Shown here piece after piece: positions 13,301 to 20,900 of a DNA stretch of 64,000 nt (the first letter of the stretch is position 1; each line of letters opens with the position of its first letter). The position numbers and the translations under genes were made by a program. This DNA is from Siderastrea radians. Its lineage: Eukaryota; Cnidaria; Anthozoa; Scleractinia; Rhizangiidae. The notes below the pieces were generated by a model, which ran no database searches, was not told the origin of the DNA, and was given only the letters and a program-made list of their open reading frames with translations. The DNA is taken from the NCBI GenBank assembly GCA_964017195.1, contig OZ024895.1, forward strand, positions 45,809,173 to 45,873,172, given 5' to 3'.

Positions 13301-14061
13301 AGGGTGAAATGTGGGTCTTGACTAGAACCACATCACGCAGTCACATAGTCAAATCGGGACAAGCACACATAGGACTCATAACTGCATCGTGCAGTCACAT
13401 TAAGCATACCTGAGATGCAACCATCCAGCCACCAAGTGAGTCTTTCTGTAGAAATGTAGCATGATAAATTTTGCATTAACTGAAAAACTCGGAAAAAAAA
13501 ATTCTGAGTTCCAGATGGGATGTGAACCCACGACCCTCCGTGATCTAGTCGGATGCTAGATCACGGAGGTTCGTGGGTTCAAATCCCATCTGGAACTCGG
13601 AATTTTTTTTCCGAGTTTTTCAGTTAATGCAAAATTTATCATGCTATAGCTCGGTGATTTTATAAGCTAAACTTAACCTTTCTACACCCCATCAGAATTA
13701 CATATAACAAGCTTACACCAGTGTAAAAAGAAAAGATCTTCGATTTTAGATGTTTCCAAGAAATTCATATAGTACCCTCAAGTTTAGAATCATTTTCCTA
13801 ACTCAATTTATAAAGGATTTAAAGCTTAATTAAGCCAACAGTGATGGGTTTGTACACGAAAACAGTAGAGTAAGGAAGCGCAGTTCGTGCGGAATCTAAA
13901 TATGAATTCCCTAAAGATTAGAATAAAGCACTTTCAAGTACAAAAGAGTCAACATCCAAATTTCAAAGAGTAAAAGAAGACTGGAGTGGAAAAACCACCG
14001 GCGTACCTTCGAAAAACACGTAACCTTCTTCGTCGATCGCCAAAGGCAAACCGTCCGCCAT
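591..14061 (-). CDS. EMSY: EMSY transcriptional regulator with ENT domain and C-terminal bromodomain
   Basis: Fourteen coding exons join in frame (3687 nt, 1228 aa): 14007-14061, 12169-12219, 10750-10807, 10619-10660, 9867-9941, 9439-9596, 8029-8142, 6332-7206, 4826-5078, 2734-4402, 2306-2388, 1957-2036, 1353-1451, 591-665. Residues about 20-95 form an ENT domain (RDESKRILRRLELEAY, then STERHRAEVRRAYSDDRL). They are followed by EGRRLVPLMPRLVPQ, a signature I know from vertebrate EMSY. The middle is a long Ser/Thr/Pro/Val-rich, low-complexity region with a KPKRKRR basic patch, and exon 10 is acidic and serine-rich. After SGRKRKPPTSLDVSPPRQ, exons 10-14 encode a bromodomain (about 1109-1228) with PGYYKVIKNPMDFGTI and the acetyl-lysine-binding YN in CLKYNPPGHDV. 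EMSY is a nuclear chromatin repressor known in vertebrates as a BRCA2 and KDM5/SIN3 partner. Human EMSY, as far as I know, lacks a bromodomain. Exon 1 joins exon 2 through a weak-looking GTGTGCAG acceptor. The last exon could instead splice on at GAAAAG|GTAACA. Confidence 0.88.
1058..1223 (+). repeat. Two tandem copies of an ~85-base unit
   Basis: Two adjacent near-identical units contain TTTATTGAGGACCTCCCTGA and CAAAGGCAACCTGACTAAAT. They sit in the last EMSY intron, immediately before a CAT microsatellite. A repeated 3' end followed by a microsatellite resembles a LINE tail, but there is no reading frame long enough to prove it. Confidence 0.6.
1225..1312 (+). repeat. (CAT)n microsatellite, about 28 units
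   Basis: Uninterrupted CAT triplets in the last EMSY intron end in TTATTAATTATTA. A poly-His reading frame here is an artefact of the repeat. Confidence 0.97.
5111..5315. mobile_element. TTAA-type (piggyBac-like) MITE, best copy
   Basis: TTAA flanks both ends (5107-5110 and 5316-5319). The terminal inverted repeats are CCCTTTAAGCCCC and GGGGCTTAAAAGGG, and the roughly 205-base interior has no coding capacity. TTAA duplication with CCC-starting ends is the known hallmark of the piggyBac superfamily. It lies in the EMSY intron between exons 8 and 9. The superfamily assignment is inferred; no transposase copy is present in the window. Confidence 0.8.
5886..6052. mobile_element. Fold-back (palindromic) element
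   Basis: Two inverted arms contain GGTGCACA, TTTCATATGAAAATGAGTTTT and TGCCTCTTTTTC on the left. Their complements (ATAAAAACTCATTTTCATTTGAAAG, TGTGCACC, AAAAAGAGGTAC) lie on the right around a short centre near 5962. It directly abuts the MITE starting at 6063. No ORF. Confidence 0.7.
6063..6250 (+). mobile_element. TTAA-type (piggyBac-like) MITE
   Basis: Begins GAGCCCCAATAGTGACAAGC and ends AGGGCTGAATGGG followed by TTAA. The interior matches the copy at 5111-5315. The right end lies about 80 bases downstream of EMSY exon 8 in the transcribed direction. Confidence 0.7.
7471..7672. mobile_element. MITE with ~27-base terminal inverted repeats
   Basis: The left end CCCCGGCTAAACCATCAAAC and the right end ATGTTTGACCATTTAGCCGGGG are inverted copies with few mismatches. 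The interior has repeated ATGTTxGACCAA motifs and no ORF. It lies between EMSY exons 7 and 8. I could not define a target duplication, so the superfamily is unknown. Confidence 0.75.
8404..8568. mobile_element. Fold-back element
   Basis: Arms GTGATTATGTGAAAAC plus CAGTTTTAAATTAACATGTTTGAC are repeated inverted as GTCAAACATGTTAATTTAAAACTG plus GTTTTCACATAATCAC, with a loop of about 50 bases. It lies between EMSY exons 6 and 7. No coding capacity. Confidence 0.75.
8960..9385. mobile_element. TTAA-type MITE interrupted by a second copy of itself
   Basis: An outer, degenerate copy (8960-9003 plus 9228-9385) reads TTTTTGAGCCCCAGTGACAACC and, after the interruption, CAATAATCACTGCACAA. The inner copy (9007-9224), in the opposite orientation, starts CCCTTTTTAAAAGCCC after TTAA and ends GGGCTTAAAGGG before TTAC. 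The join of the outer copy is continuous when the inner one is removed. Confidence 0.65.
10042..10580. repeat. Region of repeated palindromic AGGATCCTG motifs
   Basis: GGATCCT/AGGATCC-type words recur many times at 10042-10160 and again at 10500-10570, partly in inverted order. Non-repetitive DNA between them begins around TACCAGGATATTC. It lies between EMSY exons 4 and 5. It may be the ends of a non-autonomous element, but no clean termini or target duplication could be drawn. Confidence 0.5.
11281..11440 (+). mobile_element. TTAA-type MITE fragment
   Basis: Starts TTAACTTTTTAAGCCCTAACAG and carries the family interior (AAGTGATGAGAATAAAG, GATCACCAAGGATAAG, CTTACTAGTTCCATAAG, GTAAGGAGAATATGCAT). 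The right terminal repeat is missing. Confidence 0.65.
13217..13285 (-). repeat. tRNA-like sequence (tRNA-derived repeat, not a confident tRNA gene)
   Basis: On the minus strand it has a 5' CTCCAG / 3' CTGGAG acceptor, an A-box-like TAGCTCAGTGGTAGAGCA and a B-box GGGTTCAAATCCC. A 7-base anticodon loop would give AGA. A serine tRNA would need a long variable arm, which is absent, and the anticodon stem has a mismatch. A second partial copy lies in the fold-back at 13450-13652, which marks this as a dispersed repeat. It lies in EMSY intron 1. Confidence 0.6.
13450..13652. mobile_element. Large palindrome built from a tRNA-like half
   Basis: About 100 bases (TAGCATGATAAATTTTGCAT through the Pol III B-box block to GTGATCTAGT) are repeated in inverted order on the other side of a six-base centre near 13552. 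The same flank plus tRNA-like block occurs once at 13180-13285, so the palindrome is an inverted duplication of that repeat. Confidence 0.8.
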
Positions 14062-14245
14062 GTTGATTTCTCTCATCACAATACGCATGCGTTGTCGTTG
14101 TTTACAGAGGCAGAGAACGCGCGGGCTCAGCATCAATTGAGAGAAGCTGTCGAAGCTGTCAAGGTTTTTCAGCGAAGTGAGGGTGATTCAGCGAGATTTT
14201 CACGGTTTCTTTGAACCGTGTGCTAAACAGACGCTGTCCTTTAAG
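14062..14245. promoter_or_regulatory. Probable divergent promoter of EMSY and AIFM2
   Basis: The EMSY start codon faces left at 14061. To the right, a possible non-coding first exon of AIFM2 ends at 14245 with TTTAAG|GTAAG. The interval contains ACGCATGCGT, resembling an NRF1 site. It is locally GC-richer than its surroundings. The AIFM2 coding exon is preceded by a good acceptor at 17894-17895, so an upstream 5' exon is required, but its identity here is inferred. Confidence 0.4.
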
Positions 14246-15572
14246 GTAAGAAAGCCATCAATGATTTTCAAATTCATATAAAGGTTCTTTACAATAAACA
14301 TGGTCTGTACAACTGTGTCACATTTTGTATCTTTTCGTCAGATAGCCTCAAGCTCTAGTTGTAGGCGGGAGGGAATCTGTAAACTTTAAAAAGGCTCATT
14401 TCTTTGTTTTCCGGTTTATTCATATTGCTAAAGAATCTAGGTTTTAAACAGAATGCTTTCTGAACTAGAACAACGATGCTTTGCCCTTTGATTTGATCTT
14501 ATGTGCATGAACAACTTTATGTGTATGTGATGTCAACAAGTTTAGTTTGATTTGACTTAGCTACCAAGGCGTGCAGCCCTCCCAAATTTATTCCTTCATT
14601 AATACAGTCAGCTACGATATTGTATAGTTCTTCAGGAAAACAATGAAACATAAAAACGCTTTCGTGCAAGCGTCTTAAACCAGTCAGTTCATTTACTCTT
14701 CGTTACGCAAGAAATTCGATCAAAATGCGTACACCCATGGATGAATTACACTCCAGACGTTGTACGTTTACGATAAATTATGTATGTACACTATTTGTAT
14801 AAATCAACATTTTTACCGGATTCCTCGGTACGTACGTGGTAACCACTAATATCTTAATAATATGTTATTTTTCTCTGATAGTAAACAGCAATCAAGCTTA
14901 TTTTTTGTTAAAAGGTCTTCTTGAAAAAAAGTAAAATGACAAATACATACGCTTGACTTTTTTCTTAAAAAATCCACGAAGATCCAATTAAATTAAAATT
15001 GACTGATGTAATTAGTTTTGCAAATTTACAGGCAAAAGCAATATAATTATCTGAATAGGTACCACAAACCTCACAGATTGGTACAACTTAATACTGATTT
15101 ACATGCAATAACAGTTAGAAAAATATTAGATAAGATATAAGCTTACCAGTGGTTGTCTTCAATAAAATGGGTCAATCTATATTTTATTTCCGTCCCCTTC
15201 CTGCCCTTGTGGTCATGGTAGGGTGGAATTTATTTTTGCAGGTACGTGTTAAAGACCCTGTTCATAATTCTTTCCTTTTTGATTCAGAAACTTGAAGGGT
15301 GTTAGTTAACATAATTTTGGCATGATGTTTGTATCACCAGGTTGGTTATCCCTCTTTCCCTTGATGACTCTGTATTTGTTTACTTGACGAGGGTCCAAAA
15401 TTGCAAGGTTCTTATGTACAGAAATCCTAGGAAGTCCTAAAATTTTGGTGTGGTGACTTCTTGACTGCCATCTCCTGGAAAATAGACCCTTCCATGTTTT
15501 TTTTTTTACTTTTAAAGAAGACCAGTTAGCAAAAATGTATTGACACTGCTGGAAAGAGCGCTTTAGAATTAT

Positions 15573-16035
15573 TAAACTTGCCGCGTTTGAGAGTGACGTG
15601 TTAGAAACAAGCGAACATATAGCTCCGCAAACTCACAAATTTTACAGACATTTGTATGGTGGGGGGGGGGGGGCACAAACTTGCCCCTCACTATACAAGT
15701 TGGGGGGACAGGGGGGTTAAAACCTTCTGTTTCCCCTACCCTTTAATCCTGGTTCCCGCCCTGTATTTTTTGGCTCCCACCTCTTAGCATTTTTTGATTG
15801 TGAAATACTGCGCAGTGTTGCATAATTTTCCCTTTTTCTTCCGATTCCCGCCACCTTAGGAATCCCACTTCCTGCCCCCTCTTCTCCTGCCTCCCGTATA
15901 CCTCCCACCCCCTTTTCTCCTGGTCTCCTGCCCCCCTGTCCCCCCCCCCCATACAAACGTCTGTAAAATTTTGCGACTTTGCAGAGCTATATCTTTGTTT
16001 GTTTTCATTCTAACACTCTCAAACTTGGCAATTCT
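15573..16035. mobile_element. Inverted-repeat element with G-tract ends inside
   Basis: The left arm (GTTTGAGAGTG, ATATAGCTCCGCAAACTC, AAATTTTACAGACATTTGTATGG then a G-run) is mirrored on the right (C-run, CATACAAACGTCTGTAAAATTTT, GCAGAGCTATATC, CACTCTCAAAC), giving arms of about 80 bases. The centre holds a 'CCTTTAATCCTGGTTCCCGCC' repeat also seen at 18640 and 35010. No plausible gene. It lies between the EMSY and AIFM2 coding regions. Confidence 0.7.
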
Positions 16036-17599
16036 ACTAATTTCCAGTGGTGTTGATAAATGTTTCAATAACTGGTTCATGTGAACATTACGGTTTCGCA
16101 CCCCATGAACTGTGTCGCCCGAAAAATGTGGGGTACCCATGATGCTGTGTGCGCTCACAAAGCACGCCGCCATTTTCGGTTCTCTTTGACTTCAATACCG
16201 AGTATTCCCAAAAGGGATTTATAGGACTGTCCTTCCCATCCGTGAAAAGACAATAGGAGTAATTGCTATTGTGGAAATGTGCGAAAAATGCTCTCACTTT
16301 CGATTAATGATGGCTGTAGAGGAAATGAAAATTGCGCAACCAGAAACGTGCGAAAAATATTTTGTTTATTACAACAAAACTTTGAGCGACCCCCGCGTGG
16401 GATTTACACTTAAGCTTACACGAGTCGTGTGGAAATCTACACAGACATTGATCATCTGCTGTTGTCTGTTTAAATGAAGAATTTTATTTACGTGTTCGCG
16501 TACAGTATTAAAAAAAAAGAGGTCTTGATAATTCGAGTTTTTGTGGAGGCTGAGTCCTGCGTGCACGTGGTTCAGCTAGCTCAACGCGCGCGTGTTTAGC
16601 TACGTAGACAAATAAAGCTTTTCTCTAGTATTCAACAACGCGCCGTAGAAAGGAAAGACAGGACTGTTAAACACCACTCAATGGCACATGTTAGAAAGTA
16701 CTTTAGTTTTTTTGTTGTCAGAATCACGAGAGAATAAAGCGGCATGTTAGTTAGATATCTGGCAGTGTGAGCGTGTCAGACTTTCTGTAGTTTTCGAAAG
16801 TCACTGTTTCAGTTCGCTCAAATCTTCGCTTGCAATGTCTGGTTTAATTTGCCGTCAAGTATTTGGATACCTAAAGGATTTTGATGAAAAGATAAAGAAA
16901 ATTTTTTTAGACATTTTGGACCAATTGCAATTATGTAGAATGCATGCTTTGCCAGCTGTTCAGTTACTTTTGGCTGCGTTTTAATAAGCGATCGATCGTT
17001 TGCCTGTTTACCTAATAGTTAATCCGTTTATTCTAACCCATTTTAAAAATCTACGGACTTCACACAACATGTTCATACTGCTTCACGTTTATTTTAATTT
17101 CAGGTGTGAATTATTTTTAACAATAGAGGTTAAACCGCGATGGCTTTCCCAATTACGGGCATTGTTCCTTGATGAATAGGTCAATGATTCGAACGCTGAG
17201 AGCAGAAACAATGGTTATGACATTGATATACACTCAGTACTTGAATGATTGACAGTTGTGCATCTTGTTACGCATGCCCTGTACGTTTTTTTGGAAGCTA
17301 ATTTGCATGTTCGATCGACATGTTTCATGGGGCGCAAAACCGTAATGAAAGTTGAAAACTGTGGAAAGGTCTATTTAGTGATTATGTCATTGGACTCGAA
17401 AGTTGTGGAAATCTATATACAGAGTACTTACAGACCCATAGTATGAGTCATTACATTGTGAGTTCATGCTAGTATTGATCTGTGATGTACTTGATCTAGA
17501 TTCTTGTTCTGGTACAGAAAGTTATGTGCAAATAAAGTTTTATAAGAAAAGATGGAATAATCAACATGTCGCGAGCGTGGGACAAAGAAAAAATCTGAG

Positions 17600-17670
17600 T
17601 CCCCGATGGGAATCGAACCCATGACCTTCCGTACACCGGTTGGACGCTCTTACCGTTGAGCTACTTGGAG
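17600..17670 (-). repeat. tRNA-like sequence (tRNA-derived repeat)
   Basis: The minus strand reads CCAAGTAGCTCAACGGTAAG (A-box-like), then GGGTTCGATTCCC (B-box). The acceptor and anticodon stems are mispaired, so a working tRNA is unlikely. It lies in the presumed 5' intron of AIFM2. Confidence 0.5.
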
Positions 17671-17895
17671 ACTCGTGGCGAGCATACAGTGTGTAGGTCA
17701 TATTTACTGAGTTCGTGGTGACACGCATCCTGCATACTGCTAGGATCAGCAATGTCAAAGTGCACTATAGGTTAATATGTACTAAATAAAGTTGCAAATA
17801 GTGCAAATAAAGTTGTGCAAATAAAGAAAGTTATGTGCAAATACATAATTCATTAATATTCATAACCCTAAAATACATATTCAATCTTTTCTCAG

Positions 17896-17933
17896 GTACC
17901 CCATGAGTGCTTATTGTTCATACTTGTGATGTC
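17896..17933 (+). promoter_or_regulatory. AIFM2 5' leader with an eight-codon upstream ORF
   Basis: After the acceptor CTTTTCTCAG (ending 17895) the leader contains ATG at 17903 and an in-frame TGA ending at 17929. That is eight codons, ending four bases before the AIFM2 start at 17934. Such a short uORF could lower or condition translation; this is inference. Confidence 0.5.
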
Positions 17934-20900
17934 ATGGGAAACTCATCATCCTCGTCAGCTCCACCTAAGAACTCCTGCGAGGTGGTGATTGTAGGGGGTG
18001 GTTATGGCGGCTTACAGGTTGCAGTGCAACTTGATAACTACTGCAGAGTGACACTCATTGATCCCAAAGATGCTTTCCATCATAACATGGCTGGTCTGAG
18101 ATGTGTTGTGGAGCCGTCTTTCATCAAGAAGACGCTGATACCATATGAAGACTCTCTGAGACATGGCTCATTTGTCAAAGATCGTGTAGTGAGTTGTAAT
18201 ATCTCCAGGAAAACCGTGACACTTGCTATTGGAACAGAAATCACCTACGATTACCTTGTGTTTGCATGCGGCTCATCGGTTCCATTTCCTGGTAAGATAG
18301 CTAAAATCCAAGACAAAAAGTATTATTGAATAGGTCGCGGAAAAAGTACAGTTCAGGGTCTCAAAGGGGGAACCTCGGAGCCCTGGAACCCTCGAATTTT
18401 TGGCCATGGAGCCCGTGGCCCAAAGCCTTTTTCTTCTTGGAGCACACACAAAATGCTGATTCTGGCGAAATGGAGCCCTAGAGTACAGCCTTGGAGCTCC
18501 AATTTTTCTGTCTTGGAGCCCTGCATTTTTTACCCTGGAGCCCTGGAGCCCTGGAGCCCTGGAGCCCTAAACCCCTTCGGGACCCTGACAGTTGAACCAC
18601 GTTCGTGTGGGAAGGGGAATGGAGGATGAAGCTTCCTTTCCCCTGTACCCTTCAATCCTGGTTCCCTCCCTACTTCTGTTAGTCCCCGCCTCTTTGTCCT
18701 TTTTTGATAGCAATACATGAGGTGATGTTCTCACCATTTTGGGAAACCAACTTCCCTCCCCCTCCTGTACACTTGTTGCCCCCACTATCTCCCCCCCACA
18801 CACACACACGCTTTAGTATGGACACTGAAGGGACAGGGTGTGAGTGTTGATGATAAGGAGCATTTTATAAAACAGAAGTAGAGTTCATATGAATTTTGGT
18901 TTCCTTTGGACCAAGCAAACTGTCTGTAATAGAAAGGTGACCGTAAAGAGGGTTTCAATTGTAACTGTATGTATCTATAATTTTTTTTTGGAAGATAGGC
19001 TCTCAGGGCCTGAAACTTTCAGGTGGGATGCAAGTTAACACCCAAGAATAGGTTTTGGTTAATGTTTTAAGCCCTGGAACAGTGATCAAAATGAAATTTC
19101 TCTTTACGTTATCACCACTTGTTCAAACATTCAAGTGATGGGAATAAAGGAAGTGATCACCAAGGATAAGATGCCTTGATATTTTGACAACTTCTCCTTA
19201 CTAGTTCCATAAGAAATGTATTTAGAACAGTAATGCATCAGTCAGTTCCAGCGGCACCTATCCCCCTGGGCAACTGTGGGGCATTTACGCACCTTGTTAA
19301 TCCCGGGGGTGGGGCATGGGCAAATTTGGCACGGCCCGGGGGTCGTGCATTTGCCTACCCGGGGGCTACCCCGGGCTTTTGACACGCATGTGGTTTCTCT
19401 CGAAACCCAAACATGGAGGATTTTATCACAAAGGATCAGCAGTTCGTTGCATATTGGCTCATCCGTCAAGGACTGGACAAACTTGTGGAGGTTTTCTCGA
19501 TTTTATGCATTTTCTTCATTGCTATCAGGAGCAATCAACTTGAATCAACGTACGCATGCTTCGTTGATCAAGGATATTTTAAGTAAAATTTAGTTGCGAT
19601 TAATTAATGAACTTATTAATTAACACTTGATGATTCTAAACTATTATGATCGATTATTAAATTCTAGAAGTGTACAGGGATCGTCGTTTACTTTTGCATA
19701 TTATCAAAATATTCCCAACAGTTGACTTTACAATGTCAATATTATTTTACTAGCAAACTGTTTAAAACAAAATATTAAAGAAACAATAAAATAAGAATCA
19801 ACTATCGTGTAGTGTTGTCTGTGAAATAAATATCATGGCTTGGCATTATTAACTTTATTAACATCGGATAGTGCCATTAGAAACAATTAGAAGACGGAGA
19901 GGCAGGCCTACAGAAACGAAAAATCACACATTAAAATGCCAAAAGTGGCACTATTGTGCAATGAATGAAAACTGCTGCAGTGTTGATTGGGAATGTACGA
20001 TCCCGGGGACGGGCAAAACGATGCCAATGCCCAGGGGTTAGCCGGGGGGGGGGGGCAAGGACGTAGCTGGAATTGACCAATGCATAAGGCGAATATGCAT
20101 TTTTATATCAGGGCTCAAAGGGTTAAAATATTCACTAGACTGTACCCATTTGACGAGAAACACAGTGAAGTCTGGTCACAACGCAGCAGCAAAGACCAGG
20201 ACATGAGTTATCAACCTCCAGATTTCAGATCCAAAAAAACATTTTTTGAAGTCAGTATATACCTAATTCAATAAAGGTTGCTTTGGCCATTGGGCAATTG
20301 TGCATTGGGAAGGTATTGTGTGGCGGTCACTCAAGCAAAGCATTGCATTGTGTTCCGTATGCCCAAATGCCCAATGACCAATGACCAATTGCCAAAGCAA
20401 CCTTTATTGAATTAGGTATACATGTCATTTATCTTTGTAGGCAAGGTACCTCTAGGAACAAGCATGAAAGATGCTGAGCAACTCTACAGGGAATGTGCTG
20501 ACCAGGTGGCCAAGAGTGACAGAATTGTCGTCATTGGTGGGGGTGCTGTGGGATTAGAGTTAGTTGGTGAATTAGCCACAGATTATCCAAACAAGAAAGT
20601 CACCCTCATGCATAACAGGGAGCAAATACTGGATGACAGAATGGCACCCAAGTTTATTAAGAAAATAAGGGATGGTTTGAAAGCTCTGAAGGTTGAGACT
20701 GTCCTTGGGGAACGTGTTGACATGGATGACCTGAATGTAAGTCCTATCATTAATTAACACTAGCATCCCATCCGGGGGGGGGAGCACGTTGGTGTAGTGG
20801 TTACTGTGTTGGACTTCAGATCTGAAGGTCGTTGGTTCAATGCCCAGTCCCTGCCATCGTGTTGTTTCCTTAGACAAGAAACTTTACCCCACATTCGTCT

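Noticed and set aside
15717..16173. Gly/Arg-rich minus-strand frames
   Set aside because: They lie within the C-rich inverted-repeat element 15573-16035 and share its repeat composition.
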